Shown here piece after piece: positions 12,385-24,576 of a stretch of DNA of 64,000 bases. The stretch is from Diogma glabrata (taxonomy: Eukaryota > Arthropoda > Insecta > Diptera > Cylindrotomidae), in assembly GCA_963693315.1 (NCBI GenBank), contig OY856186.1:460583272-460647271 (forward strand). The letters run 5' to 3'. A program made the translations under genes and the position numbers. The first letter of the stretch is position 1; each line of letters starts with the position of its first letter. The notes under the pieces were generated by a model that worked only from the letters and a program-made list of their open reading frames with translations, did not search any database and was not told where the DNA came from.

Positions 12385-13115
12385 GTTTTTTTTTTTAGTT
12401 CCATGTAGGGACATGGCCAAGTTAATCAGCTTTATTCTCCACGGTCAATCGCAATAGTGACATAATTACCATGACAGCCAATTTTTTAAAGTCGTTTATT
12501 ACACCCATCTCCCATGGCAGTCGTGGTCTCCCTGGACTCCCTGTGGTACTAACGTACATTTTTTTGATCATTCCAGACAGAGAATTGGCTCATAGAACAT
12601 GCACAAACCAAGCAATCCTATTGGGCCCGATTCAACCTATTGTATCATGATCGTCAAGAAGAAATGTGATCTCAAAGTTATATCGGGTTCTGTACTCACC
12701 ATCGTCTGTCTTAAGTGTACCAAAAATGTGGCGTTGGATCTTGCGCTAAAATACAGATAAATGTGATTTTTTGTAAGAGTTCACGTTTGTGACCCATCGC
12801 ACATCGCACCACCGATTTAATCAATGTCTTGTATAACTTGAGTTTGGTGTTAGTTGATATATACGGTGATCCAAGGGGAGGTTTAATTGAATAGAAAGTT
12901 AGATTATCTACAATGATTCGAGCTTTTATATCTGTAAGTATGCGGTTCTTTGAGTCAAACATTGATCCCAAATACTTAAAAGATTCAACTCCCTCATTTC
13001 GTTCATCGCCGTTCATATGAGACATTCATATGTTTAGTTTTATCGTTGTTAATTTGCAGACCAATTTTTCTAGCACCATTCTCAATCCATCCAGGGATTC
13101 TTGGAGTGGTTTTCT
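12385..13115 (-). pseudogene. Non-LTR retrotransposon, 3' part of reverse transcriptase ORF
   Basis: On the minus strand the peptide ARKIGLQINNDKTKHM (about 13045-13090) is the post-palm segment of a non-LTR reverse transcriptase. It is followed, after a frame change, by ESFKYLGSMFDSKNRI, then TDIKARIIVDNLTFYS, TNTKLKLYKTLIKSVV (frame 12711-13025). A degraded SPGRPRLPW...WRIKLINLAMSLHGT tail ends at a T-run near 12385-12395, i.e. a poly(A) tail. The KYLGS, LYKTLI and GRPRLPW blocks are typical of the APE-type elements whose ORF ends in this way (RTE/Jockey-like; clade not resolved). It is a 5'-truncated, multiply frameshifted dead copy facing the plus-strand relic at 13273. Confidence 0.75.
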
Positions 13116-13272
13116 GGTCGGCAAAGTATTCCTTCAGGAGTTCTTAAAACAGCATGTTTGAATAAAAATACCATGACTTATCGACGTCTCCATTAATGGT
13201 TTCTGATTTTTCCAATGTTTGGCAATATGGTTTTGATATCTCTCTTCTGTTTCAGAATTCTTTAGTGATTAG

Positions 13273-15420
13273 ATGTTAAATCGTTTCCGTTCTTTGAATT
13301 TTAAAATGCCTGGATTTGGAAAGTGGAACCTTATCAAAGCACACACAAGGAGTGAGTGGACACTTCCAATGTATGCACCACTAAAAGATCGCTCTAAAGG
13401 AATCGTGCTGTTTCTAACACATCTTCAATTTGATTTCGAGGTAGGTGACCTCAATACTCAAATTGGTAAAAGTGCAGAACTTTAAACACATATCGGCCCT
13501 AACAGCTGAGCTGGCTATGATGTATGGATTTATAGTTATTTCAAACACTTTCTACCCTCATAAGAAAATCCACAAGGTAATGTGATAATTAAATGACGGA
13601 AGAACGGAAATCAAATCGATTAAGTGTTTTCAAAGAGACACTTGGCCGTTTTATCACAAAGCAAAGGCGCTGATATGGACACCGTTATCATCTACCTCTA
13701 ATAGACCAGCAAAAAAGGCCGTTCGTTGGAATGTTGATGCATTTAAGCATCCGCCAACACTAAGTAGATATCGGGAAATATTGCTATTTCCTGAAACATA
13801 GAAGAAAATGACATCCCACTGAGATGCCATTAAAAATACAAGAAGAATACCAAACGCTTCAATCAACCATTACAGCCCCAGCACCAACTACAATCGGAAA
13901 ACGACCGCCAAAATCACCCAACGAATGGTTTGACGACGGTTTCCGCTAAAGCATTGATTATAAGCGAGAAAAATGGTTAACAAGAAACAACCGAAGCTTC
14001 CCAGCGATCATCTATACCCTAAAAAAATATGAAGAGTTATATCGAAAACATCAACCAAATTTCGGCTAATGGAAATACGAAATAGTGTTTTGCCAATGCG
14101 CGGAATCTGATAAAAATTTCCACGCAAGATCCACAACCATCAAAAATGGAAACAACGAACTTACAACAAACGAACGTAATATGCTGGTAGTATAGCGCTC
14201 CCACTTTCAAAGCCTACTGAATAGGTCGAATGCAATTGGTTCAATTCCAGCAATTGCTCAGTCAAGTGACGAGATTTTTGTTCCTTACCCAGCAATAGAA
14301 GAAGTGGAAGCTGCCATTAAAAATCTAAAAAATGGCATATCACCAGGTATCGATGAATCCGCGAAGAACTATTCAAAAATGGAGGAACTCTTGTCTCACG
14401 TGTATACGATCTGGTTCTTGAGATCTGGGACGAAGAAGAACTACCTGCTGAATGGAAAACAGCTCCCATTGCTCCGCTCTTAAGATAGCTGACCGCCTGA
14501 AGTGCCAACTATCGAGGCATCACTCGATTTGCTCGACTCATCCCACTTGCCGAATCTATCATCGGTGACTATCAGTGTGGTTTTCATCCCAACCGTTCAA
14601 CCACAGATCAATGTTTTGCTTTAAGAGTGATTCTGGAAAAAATGTTGGGAGTACAGCATCATCATACACCAGCTCTACGTTGACTTCAAGTAAGCATATG
14701 AGAGTATCATCTGGGCAAACTTTGGTCCAAGGTCAGTTTCTGATCCTTTTTATATCAGGTCTTGGACAAGGTGATGCACTAGCACCCGTACTTTTTAATT
14801 TGGCGCTTGAGAACGCGATAAGAAAAAGCCAATTCGAGAAACAAAACTGCATCTTTAACAAATCTAGTCAAATTCTTGGCTACGCAGATGATATTGCGCT
14901 TCTCGGACGTAGAACAAGTGATATTAAGGATAGTCTCACAACTTGAAAAAAATGCTAAACCACTTAGATTATGAATCAACACTGACAAAACTAAACTTCT
15001 AACAATATCTAGATCTGGATACTGGCTATAAAATGGAACGCGTGGAAAAATTCAAATTCCTCGGGTCTGTAAATACATCGTCAAATAACATGCAGGCATA
15101 TATCAAAAGCCTTGCCGCATACAGAGTTTTCTACGCATACTAAAAACTACTGCGATCAAAATTTCTTTTGTGGTCGCGTTTTTATAAAGCATTAATTCGA
15201 CCTGTGCCTACCTTCAGAAGTGAAAGTTGGCAACTGAACCCCATCGACTATAGAATTCTATCAACATTCGAGAGGAAGGTCATGCGAAGAATTTATGGTC
15301 CATATAAATTTGTTGAAAATCAGTAAAGAATCCGAATGAATCACGAAATCAGACAGCTCCTTGGAAGATGCGATGTAATCGGATTCATTAAATCAAACCG
15401 GATCAGCGGCCAAATTCTGT
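13273..15420 (+). pseudogene. Non-LTR retrotransposon relic (endonuclease plus reverse transcriptase)
   Basis: The order of pieces follows an APE-type non-LTR ORF2. First is GDLNTQIGKSAEL at 13447-13485 (the GDxN endonuclease motif). At about 14280-14420 a stretch resembles the VEAAIKNLKNG...PG.DE thumb entry. At 14575-14946 the RT palm has SGLGQGDALAPVLFNLALE and ILGYADDIALLGR (the catalytic YADD). Then TFERKVMRRIYGP and VIGFIKSNRISGQ lie near 15265-15410. Many stops and frameshifts are present, so it is dead. Length (2.1 kb without a 5' end) fits a truncated copy. It probably belongs to the same or a sister family as the minus-strand relic, because both carry the KYLGS...RRIYGP-type C-terminus. 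Clade (RTE versus Jockey-like) is uncertain. Confidence 0.75.
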
Positions 15421-15445
15421 AATTATGAAGCGGTTTGCCACTTTC
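15395..15445 (+). repeat. Fragment of the GCAGCCAAATTCTG MITE family
   Basis: GCGGCCAAATTCTGTAATTA followed by TGAAGCGG matches one terminus of the MITEs at 40213-40713 and 42548-42662. It sits at the 3' end of the retroelement relic. Confidence 0.5.
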
Positions 15446-15733
15446 GATAAAATTATTGAAGTTCTATTTATATTTAACAACTTTTTCTAAAGTTATAACT
15501 AATTTATGGCAAAAGCTAGCTATTATTTGAATAATACATATAAGCGTACTATATTTTCAGAACTGATGGTGGTGTCGTCAATGCAACAGCGTGTCAAATT
15601 TTTTTTTGTACTCATTTTTCGAGAGTGGAACCAATCCTCCATTTCTTCATATAAACAATGTATATTTTTACACGAATTTTTTTTGCACGTCTTTCTCTGG
15701 AACGTATCTGTCGTGTAAAAACAGAATTAGGTG

Positions 15734-16470
15734 TACTCAATGAAAATAGCCAAAAGGACGATGTGTTCGATAGCTGTACGGAAGTGTGTCGAAAAAACGG
15801 TCAAGCATGTAAAAAAAAGGAAATTTGCATACTTTTTGCTTAAAAAACATTTATTTATGTGATTACGAGTAGGAACATTAAATTTGGAGAAATCTTGATG
15901 GTCGGGATTGGTATGTGAGGCCAAAAATTAGATTATTGCATTATAAATTTGTCAAAAAAATGATGTCGAGTGTGTCAAAAAATGATTTTCATTTTTATAC
16001 TCAACTTTTTGAAAAAAAAAATGAAATTAATTATATTTGTATGACATGAAATGCAATCGAACATGAATTCGGACATGGAAATTTTTGATTTTGTTATAAT
16101 TATTGGACTTTTGAAACAAGTTTGTAGTTTTGATTTTGTTATAATTTTTGCGATATATTAAGAATTTTTGGAAAACTTTTTTGGATTTCGAATTTTTGAA
16201 TTTTGGACGAAGTTTAAATTTTTGATTTTGTAATAATGTTTAGCATATTTTTAGAATTTTGAAAAAAGTTTGTGTTTTTGATTTTCTTATAATTTTTGCA
16301 ATATTTTAAGAATATTGGAAAAAGTTTCAACCTTTGATTTTGTTATAATTTTTGTTATATCTTAAGAATATAATAAGGGTTTCAGTTTCTGATTTTGTTT
16401 AAAATTTTTTAAAAAGTTTCAATTTTTGATTTTGTGTTAATTTTTGAAATCAACACGACGAGTTATTCTA
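15734..16470 (+). repeat. Dispersed repeat R1, copy 1, right part with minisatellite
   Basis: Continues copy 1 after the insertion: GGACGATGTGTTCGATAGCT, GATTACGAGTAGGAACATTA, GGTCGGGATTGGTATGTGAG, then AAAAATG.TGTCGAGTGTGTC. After that comes a degenerate minisatellite of AATTTTTGATTTTGTTATAA / GAATTTTGAAAAAAGTTT units (about 16070-16460). No coding frame. 16471-17140 shows nothing recognisable. Confidence 0.75.
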
Positions 16471-17141
16471 TAACCCTGCCAAGTAAAAACATGGTAAAAT
16501 TACTCTTAACATGAAAATTGAAAACCCAATTCAAAACCCTGTTATATTGAAAAACATCTGCTTCAGTATCCAAACCGCCATACGTATAAACGCAGTATTT
16601 TTACATAAAAAACAATAATAAAATCATAGGTATGTTTTTTCGTATGTATAGAAAATAATTTAATATTATAAACTTAATAGCACAAGAAAGAAGTTGTAAA
16701 GCTATACTGTAAGAGATTGACATAAACTTTTTTAGTTTTGGTCGTTTTTCTCAGTTTCTTACATTTAGGTATTACATTTATCCTTATGACGGCAGTATGG
16801 CCTTACCAGATAATTAGACAAATATTAAGACAAAAAACAACCAAGATCCCATTTTCGAATGACTTTGGCCTACAATCCATGTATGACCCACCATATTATT
16901 TATGCTAGTATGCACCAAGTATAAAGTAGTATCCATATTAAAAAAATATCATAGGTCATCACTCGTGTCCTTAGACGTAAAATGATAATATAATTTACAC
17001 CATATATTCATGACCTTGAGCTTCGACCTCTCGTCAAGGTCTAACAAGTCAGATTTAAGTAGCGGTAAACTTCACTTTTTCTAACCACATTACAAGTAAC
17101 ATATCCTGAAAGTTTTACAAAAACCGAAGGTATCATTTATC

Positions 17142-18045
17142 ACTACCGTTTTCCCCCGAAAACAACGCCCAGGCGTTGTGTTCGAGGGTGAACAATTTTT
17201 CGATTTTCTTAAAAAGTGATATAATTATTCGAATAGAACGCTGTTTCAAATAAAACGCTATCTCGAATAGAACGCCATTTTTCGAAGTAAGCGATTTTTA
17301 AAAAAATTTAAATTTAATTAAAACTTTTGTTGTAAATAAAACATAAGTTAGTAGCTCAGGTAATCTGTATAGTTATATAATTTTGTATGTGTTGTACATT
17401 TTTGTCGTCCCACCCTGGAAAAATTAATTTATTTCTAACAGTAAAACTCACTTCTTCATTAATTAAATATACGTTTTAATAGAAAACTTTTTTGATATAA
17501 AGTCTCTACGAAAAATTTCAGCCAAATCAAAAATTTGTCGGTCAAAAAGGTGTCGGTTTGTAAAAGAATGACCTATAAACATTAATTGTTCATTATACAA
17601 TTGTTGTCCACTTCCACTACAGTAATGTTGACATCTTCTAGTTTGCAAAAAGCTACAATCTCCATCCTACATGATGTCGAATACCCTTTATGGACCTTGG
17701 CGTTGTCGTTCTCATCGATAAAATCATTTAGATTGGCTTCAATTTCTAGGATGGTATCGCTTATAATACTACTTAGCCACGTACCGAACGGTGCGAAACT
17801 GATTTTGAAGTTTTTGAAATAGTCAAACAGAGATTTCGAGTTTTAATCTGTCAAAAATCAATTGCTTTCATGTAAAAATCAAAATACGTATGATATTATT
17901 TATCATACATGTAGTGAATGCCTTAAAAAAATTAGTTTGTATTCATAATTCAATACATAACGCCTAGGCGTTATATTTGAATAAAACGCAGGGTAGGCGT
18001 TCTATTTGTTTACAACGCCTAGAAGTTTTTAGGGAAGACGGTAGT
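17142..18045. mobile_element. ~0.9-kb element with ACTACCGT ends and AACGCC subterminal repeats
   Basis: The left end ACTACCGTTTTCCCCC and the complement of the right end ACTACCGTCTTCCCT form an inverted repeat. Short palindromes AACGCCCAGGCGTT (about 17165) and AACGCCTAGGCGTT (about 17960) lie just inside, and AATAGAACGC/AATAAAACGC words recur at 17238-17275 and 17980-18012. Multiple subterminal copies of one word are typical of transposase-binding sites. The interior includes a fragment of the GGTCATTC foldback family (about 17398-17580). No transposase is present. Confidence 0.65.
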
Positions 18046-18479
18046 TGTTTAAGTTTAAAAAATGTCAATCTTAAATAATGCAAAATATGATATTCGATAT
18101 CATAAATTCGATATACGTCTAAATTATCAATTTATGTATAATTAAGAAACGAATAAAAAATAAATGTTATTAAATTTAAATTTTATTGTTTACTGTTGAA
18201 GTAACAAGTAATGTAGTATATAATATAAATACAGTAGTATTTTTAATGTCAAATGATCATAATTAGTTCCACAAAAGGCATGAATGATTAGGTCCAACTC
18301 AGGCGACCCTGATCAGGAAAAAATTAGGTATGCATGATGTGGACCCGAAAAAATTTCCTGATTACTGCCTTAGTATTGATCTGCGTTACAAACCTTGCAT
18401 GATCCTTACTGGATATATATTAACACTGTATTATTAACAAATATAATATTTTTTAGTTGGTTCAGAGACATTGATCCCT

Positions 18480-18645
18480 TATTGAAAGGAACAAAATAAT
18501 TAGAGCATCTTCACTGTTTCAACGATGTTTTTTAGGAATAGTTTTCCAAACATCAACAGGACTCAGGCCACTATCCTTGAGGCTTTTCTTAACTTCATTT
18601 GTAGCCATGTCATGGAGCCCACATAATACAATTTAACAAAACGGT
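18480..18645 (-). pseudogene. Possible short coding relic of unknown family
   Basis: On the minus strand a frame reads MATNEVKKSLKDSGLSPVDV then WKTIPKKHR, a stop, and NSEDALIILFLSIRDQCL. The composition looks protein-like and unlike the surrounding simple AT sequence, but I do not recognise the family, and it is short and interrupted. It might be a gag-type relic or chance. The rest of 18046-19337 shows nothing else. Confidence 0.2.
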
Positions 18646-19337
18646 TTTCCTCAAGCGTATATGAGAACATAACATTGGCAAATTTTGTTATAGTCAGATA
18701 TGTAAGAAATTTTATGCCAACTTGTATATTATATTTCGAAATATCTAGTTCTTTCAAAGTTTAATGAATCTCCGTTGAGGAAGATTTTGTAATTATTGAA
18801 GCAATTTTTCCTACCAGTTTCTTAGAATTTTCACTAGACTAAAAACTGGTTTGTGATGTTCTTGTATATTTTGATAAATTAACATTTGGTGCTGAACCAG
18901 CATACCAGCATATTACATCAATACGAAATATTTATAACATCTGTTTATCGTTTGATAACCTATTAATGTATACTATAAAACAGCATTTACAAAAGAATAA
19001 TCGGATATTTTTTGTAAGTTAATGTATTTTATTAAATTATTTCTGAAAGTATGAACAGGATTATAAAATTTTCAAACAAAATTTATAAATCAATTCGTGA
19101 ATATTATAAATATATAGTTATCAATTGATAACTTTGTTTATCACTTCATAAATTCCTATTTATAAGAATAAGATTAATAAATGACGTTTATTAGCGCCAA
19201 CTCATTAACAAATTCGTAGATTTAATTAAAGTTTTAATACATGTTGTATCTTTCTTTTTCAGTGTAGGAAAGCTACGCATCGAGCGATTTATAGTTCTTT
19301 TATTTGTAAGCATCTACACTCAATAATCACAAAACAA

Positions 19338-20530
19338 TCAGTGAGGTTTATCAACTTCCCGATATGGAAAGTTCTTATTTTTGGGTCGATTTTCGAAATC
19401 GGAATATTCATGATATCTTTACGTTTCATGACCTCCTGAAGCTGCTTAGACTATTTTAGCTGGCAGTCTGTATGTGTGTGTGTGTATGTGTGTATGTATC
19501 GCTGTATGTGGATTAATTTTTGCCCAACGCTTTCTCAACAACGGATGGCTCGATTTTAACGACAGTGGTTGCGATTGATGTACCTTGGCGTAACTAAGAG
19601 CCCAGTCCTTTTCTAGCGAAATTGAATCATTTGTTTTAAAGTGGTTTCCAAAAAACTGAAAATTATCTCTTGCAAATATAATGAGATTAAATAATGCTAT
19701 CAAGGTCATGAAGCTTCCGTATTGTTTGTCATCATGTCAGTCATTTATAATAAGATTTGTATAAACAATTGCTTTCTTAGTTTTTGAGTTTTTTAAGAAA
19801 ATGTGTAAAAACTACGAGTTATTTTCGTTACGCAAACCCATGATATCTGGATGAAATTTTGGTATGTAAATGAGCTGCAAACGCGTCTGGATTTACTTGA
19901 ATATCAAAGATCTGAGTTATTTTCTAAATATGACAAAAAGGTCAGAGGATCGTGAGTGGATCGCTTGGTCAACTATTTATTAACTTTCCGATATGGGAAG
20001 TTATTGTTTTTGGATCGATTTTCGAAATCGGAATTTTTATGATATTAATTTTACGGTATAATAATTGTTTGTCCAACGCTTTCTCAACAACGGATGATCC
20101 GATTTCAACGGCAATGGTCACTATCGATGTATTTTGGCGTAGCTTATAGCCCAGTCCTTTTCTAACGAGATCAGTTCATTTGTTTTTTAGTGGTTTCTAA
20201 AAAACTGAAAATTATCTCTTGCGAATATCACGAGAATAAATAACGTTATCAAGACCATTTACCTTCCATTTTGTTTGTCATCATGTCAAAAATTTATAAT
20301 GACATTTGTATAAACAATTGCTTGCTTTTTGAGTTTTTTAAGAAAATTTGAAAAATATGTGTTATTTTCGTTACACAAATCCATGAGATCTTGATGAACT
20401 TTTGAATTAAAATGAGCCGCAAACGCATTTGGGTTTATTTGAATATGGAAAATATGAGCTATTTTCATAATTTGGCAAAGGGGTTGGAAGGATGTTCGTG
20501 GATCGTTAAACAACTGTTATTTTTAAACTT
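19338..20530 (+). repeat. Tandem duplication of a ~0.6-kb unit
   Basis: Two copies (about 19345-19963 and 19965-20530) share ATCGATTTTCGAAATCGGAA-like, CAACGCTTTCTCAACAACGG, CCCAGTCCTTTTCTA, GAAAATTATCTCTTGC and TTGTTTGTCATCATGTCA blocks in the same order. The first copy has an extra (TG)n run at 19470-19500. No coding frame is conserved between copies. 20531-21360 contains only a reverse fragment of the left-edge repeat (20595) and a short (CA)n run near 21146. Confidence 0.8.
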
Positions 20531-21360
20531 CAATAACACTAATTTTGTTGCAACTTAGAGCATAAGGTTTTTGTAATATTCGAAGTAATTTTACAACTTC
20601 CGGTTTGTCACTTTCGGTTAAATCTTAATCTAGACTTAATTTAAATAGCTTTATCCTATTTTTTTAAATAAATCACAACAACAGCCACAGCTATGAAGTG
20701 TTTTTGAAGAATCTTTGGTTAAATGTTTCAGTTAACATGAGATAGAACAAATTTGCTGTTGAAGTGTATATAGTTGTCGGTGTTCATCAAACATATGGTG
20801 ATCTTTTATCTTACCGATAGGTTATTGTGTTGGACTGTTGGAGATCATTTTTGATATGGGCATTTTAATGATATATATGTGTTATTATTGTTTTCCATAT
20901 CATTCACTGTTTGTGTTATTATGGTTTTCCATATTATTCACTGTTTGTGTGCTTTTGTCACTTTTGAATTAAAATGCAATATTTAAAAATATACTTTTTA
21001 CTGTTTATTTTTAACTTTATTTTATTAATATTAATTTTTTTTAAATATTGGATTTTAATTTTAATGATATCTTTACCTTTCAATACCTGAGTATCAGTTT
21101 GCAGTCTGAGTGTTAGCATAATATTAAATTTCAATATGATTACACATACACACACACACATTCAAATTCTATTTAAATTATTACAATTGATGTGTCGTAT
21201 AATAAATAAATTTGAAATGTTTGGTATTTTAGTATACCTTATCTAGTAACTGGTTCGTTTTTAATCTTACGGGAAGTTCTTGGCGTAGCCCCTATGGTCA
21301 CACCCCAATCCCACTGGTTTTAATTTGATTTGATTTTATAACTAACAACAAATTCAAACA

Positions 21361-22875
21361 AAAAAATATGGACGGGCTGAAATCTTAAGCTCTGAGATAT
21401 CAAGACTTCGGTTTTGGTTAAGGATTTTAATATTGGTTTCGGCATAAAACTTTTATGAGGACATTGTTTTTAATTATCGGCAGCGATGTATAAAACCAAA
21501 CATAAAACCAAACATAAAACTCTTTGTAAAAGTACAAGTATTTTATCTCTGTTTAGAAATTTATTACAAAACTAACACGAAACATCAATTCGTCGTCGGA
21601 AAATTATAACAGATCATACATTAACATAATTTAGTAAAAAGATGATACACTCAGAAAACTACTCAAAAGCCTCTCCATTTAGCGTTTCGAGAAATATTAC
21701 AAAATCAAAAATTTAGATTTCTTTCAGGAATCCAAAAATAATAACAAAATCAAAAATTTAAACTTTTTTTCAAAAATTTAAAAATATTCCAGAAATTATT
21801 AATTCAAATTATTCCCGGAATAATTAATTAAAATCAAAAATTTAAATTTATTCAAAAAATTTTAAATTATTGCGAAAATTATAAAAAATCAAAAATGCAA
21901 ACTTTTTTGAAAATTCTAAAAATATTTTAAAAATTATAACAAAATCAAAAATTGAAACTTTTTTAAAAATTTTAAAAATATTCCAAAAATTCAAACTTTT
22001 TCCAAAATATTGCAAAAACTATAATAAAATCAGAAAAACAAACTTTTTTCAAAATTCCATAAATTATAATAAATCAAAAATTGAATCTTTTTCAAACTTC
22101 TAAAAATATTCCAAAAATTTAAATTCAGACCGAAGTAACTTTTTTCAAAATTCTAAAACTATTGCAATAACTATACCAATATCAAAAAAACAAACTTTTT
22201 TCAAAATTCTAAAAATATCGCAAAATTATAACAAAATCAAAAACACAAACTTTTTTAAAATTCCAAAAATTATAATAAAATCTAACATTTCCATGTCCAA
22301 ATTTCATGTTCATCACATTTCAATTTTCATTTCATACAAATAATTAACTTTATTTTTTCTTCACAAAAATTAGGTAAAAAAACAAAGGCAAATCATTCTT
22401 TTGGCACACTTGACAATAACTTTTTGACAAACTTATAAAGCAATAATCTAGTTTTGGTTTCACATGCCAATCCCGACTAAAAAGATTTCTTTAAATTTAA
22501 GGCTACTACTCATTATCACTTAAAATGAACGTTTTTTAGCAAAAAATATGCGAATTTCGTTGTTTTGACACACTTGACAAAATTTTTTGACACACTTCCG
22601 GTACAGTTATCGAACACATCGTCCTTTCGGTTCATCCTATTGAATATACCTATTTTTAGAAAAAAAAATTTTTGAAATCCCTCAAGCGGCTTTCGAGATT
22701 TCGTCGGTTGTGACGGCAGGCCTGAAGGCCAGCAGACAAACCTTCATTTTTTGTGCTTTTTTAGAATCAGTAGGTCCTAAAACGTCGAGAAATGCCAATA
22801 AAAGTGGGGGTAAGAATTCCACTTTTGGCTCATGAATGTAATACTTAGGTTTTTTCAAAACTGAAGTAATAAAAC
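21361..22875 (-). repeat. Dispersed repeat R1, copy 2
   Basis: In plus-strand order it reads from GGACGGGCTGAAATCTTAAG and GAGATATCAAGACTTCGGTT through a long AAATTATAACAAAATCAAAA minisatellite (21690-22290). It then passes the TTGACACACTTGACAA, CAGTTATCGAACACATCGTC and AAAACGTCGAGAAATGCC blocks and ends at ..ACTGAAGTAAT near 22873. Nothing in it looks coding. Confidence 0.8.
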
Positions 22876-23045
22876 ACAGTTAGAAATTTTGAATTATCAT
22901 ATTGAAAAATTTGATTTAATTTGATAAATTTGATGTTTACTCGCAAACACCGTATATCGAATATTTAATTCTTTTATTGTGGTTACTCACATTCGCCCAT
23001 AAAAAACAAACAAAATATAGTAGTACAAATTTTATAAATCGAGTA

Positions 23046-24574
23046 CAGTAGTCCCTCCGACTGCGCGGTAGTTCCGTTCCAGAAAAACAGCGCGCAATAC
23101 AAAACCGCGCAATGTGAACCCTATTTTGCATGAAAATGGGAGGTTCGGTTCCAAATTTTGAAAAAAATTCCAAAAAAAAAAATAATTTAAAGTTATAATT
23201 AAACAAAAATGAATATATTCAGCCTGAAATACATGTATTACTTCGACAACTCTTAAAAAGAAAACACTTCATAAGTTAACAGATAAATTAACATAAATAA
23301 CATTTCAAAAAACAACTCAAATTTTAAAAAATAATATCAATAATATAAATTTGTTTAGAATATTCTACCTTTCTTTACTGGCTTGAAATTGAATTTGATC
23401 TATATTGAATGTTCCAGCCACACAGTTAAAAATAAACTGAATTTGTAATGCAAATTGCTACATATATGGGTCATTCTTTTACAAACAAAACACATTTTTG
23501 ATTTGGCTGAAATTTGTTTCAGAACTTTTATAAAGGAAAATTCCCAAATTCCCATTTCCCAAGAGAAAAAGATATACGTGCTCGAGAATTTTTTTTTTCG
23601 AAAATAGAACGGTTCTAAATTTCGAGGATTTCGTGATTATTGACTGGAAGACTTATTTTATAAGATTCATAACTTCGGTTCTGGTAGTGATGGAATTTTT
23701 TTTCTGTTTTATTTTAAAGCTAAAAGATAAACTTTAAAAAAAATCGTTATCTACAAAAATTATTAACAAATTCCTATGTGTAAACAGTTTAGCAATAAGT
23801 CAGACACTTTCTCTCTGACACCTGCAATTTTGCTCTCTCGTGCAAGAGTAGCATTAGAAATAAATTAATTTATCGAGCACGGAAAGACAAAATATTCCAT
23901 AAATTTTTGTTGTCCCGCGCTGGATAAATTAATTTATTTCTAACAGTAAAACTAATTTCTCCCTTAATAAAAAATCCATTTTTCTTGAAAATTGAACGTA
24001 GAATATGGTTATGTCAAATACTCTTTATCTTTGTAAAGCAATCACTAAAAATCGATTTTAACATTTTATTTATTTATAACAAAAGGAATTCGCTAATAAT
24101 AGTTATTGAATATATTTTTTTATTAAAATTCCATCTCTTAACTTTAAGATAAAATAAAACAAAAGCTTCTATCATTAATAGAACCGAAGTTATGAATTTT
24201 TGAAAATAAGCCGTCAAGCCAAAAATCATGAAATTCTCGAAATTTAGATCGCTTCTACTTTCCAAAAAAAAAATCCTCGAACACGTATATTTCTTTCGAT
24301 ATCATACCCATAAAAAATTTTTTAAGCCAAATCACAAATGCGTCCGGTCAGATTTTGTTCAAATCTGTTCGATTTGTAAAAGAATGACCCATATGGCAAA
24401 TTTAATTTTTTTTTCATTTTAATTTTACGAAATTCACCTACATATTCTAAAAAAAGTTTTTAAACGTCGCGCAGTGTGAAATTTTAATCGCGCAGTGCGA
24501 AAATTAGTATTAAAAACTCATCTCGCGCAGTGGAAATCGCACAGTTAGAACCCGCGCAGTCGGAGGGATTACTG
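23046..24574. mobile_element. pogo/Tigger-type element (non-autonomous, 1.53 kb)
   Basis: TIRs are CAGTAGTCCCTCCGACTGCG on the left and, as complement, CAGTAATCCCTCCGACTGCG on the right, each flanked by TA (23044-23045 and 24575-24576). GCGCAGT/GCGCAAT words recur within ~100 bp of each end. CAGT..TCCCTC ends with TA duplication are characteristic of pogo/Tigger elements. The middle is occupied by a 0.93-kb foldback element, and no transposase frame is found. Confidence 0.85.
23464..24397. mobile_element. Complete foldback MITE nested in the Tigger-type element
   Basis: The outer tips are ATATGGGTCATTCTTTTACA and its complement TGTAAAAGAATGACCCATAT. Arms of several hundred bases continue inward (TTTTTGATTTGGCTGAAATT; ATAACTTCGGTTCTGGTA; AATTAATTTATTTCTAACAG near the centre). 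Partial relatives are at 2602-2900, 8930-9480, 17398-17580 and 58488-58880. It is the best full-length reference in the window. Confidence 0.75.
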
Positions 24575-24576
24575 TA

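Larger units (their letters stand above)
11969..15733. mobile_element. TA-flanked transposon (3.77 kb) carrying nested retroelement relics
   Basis: The ends are inverted repeats: CACTCAGTTCTGTTTTTGCA on the left and, as complement, CACCTAATTCTGTTTTTACA on the right, each bordered by TA (11967-11968 and 15734-15735). The insertion point lies exactly inside a repeat whose uninterrupted sequence is known from other copies, so the boundaries are firm. TA target choice fits the Tc1/mariner/pogo supergroup. No transposase of its own is visible, and the interior is filled by non-LTR retrotransposon relics and AT-rich sequence. Subterminal repeats of GCACGAAT/ACACGAAT occur within the first ~110 bp. 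Confidence 0.75.

Noticed and set aside
14317..14508. Minus-strand 63-codon frame
   Set aside because: Antisense to the non-LTR reverse transcriptase relic, no motif.
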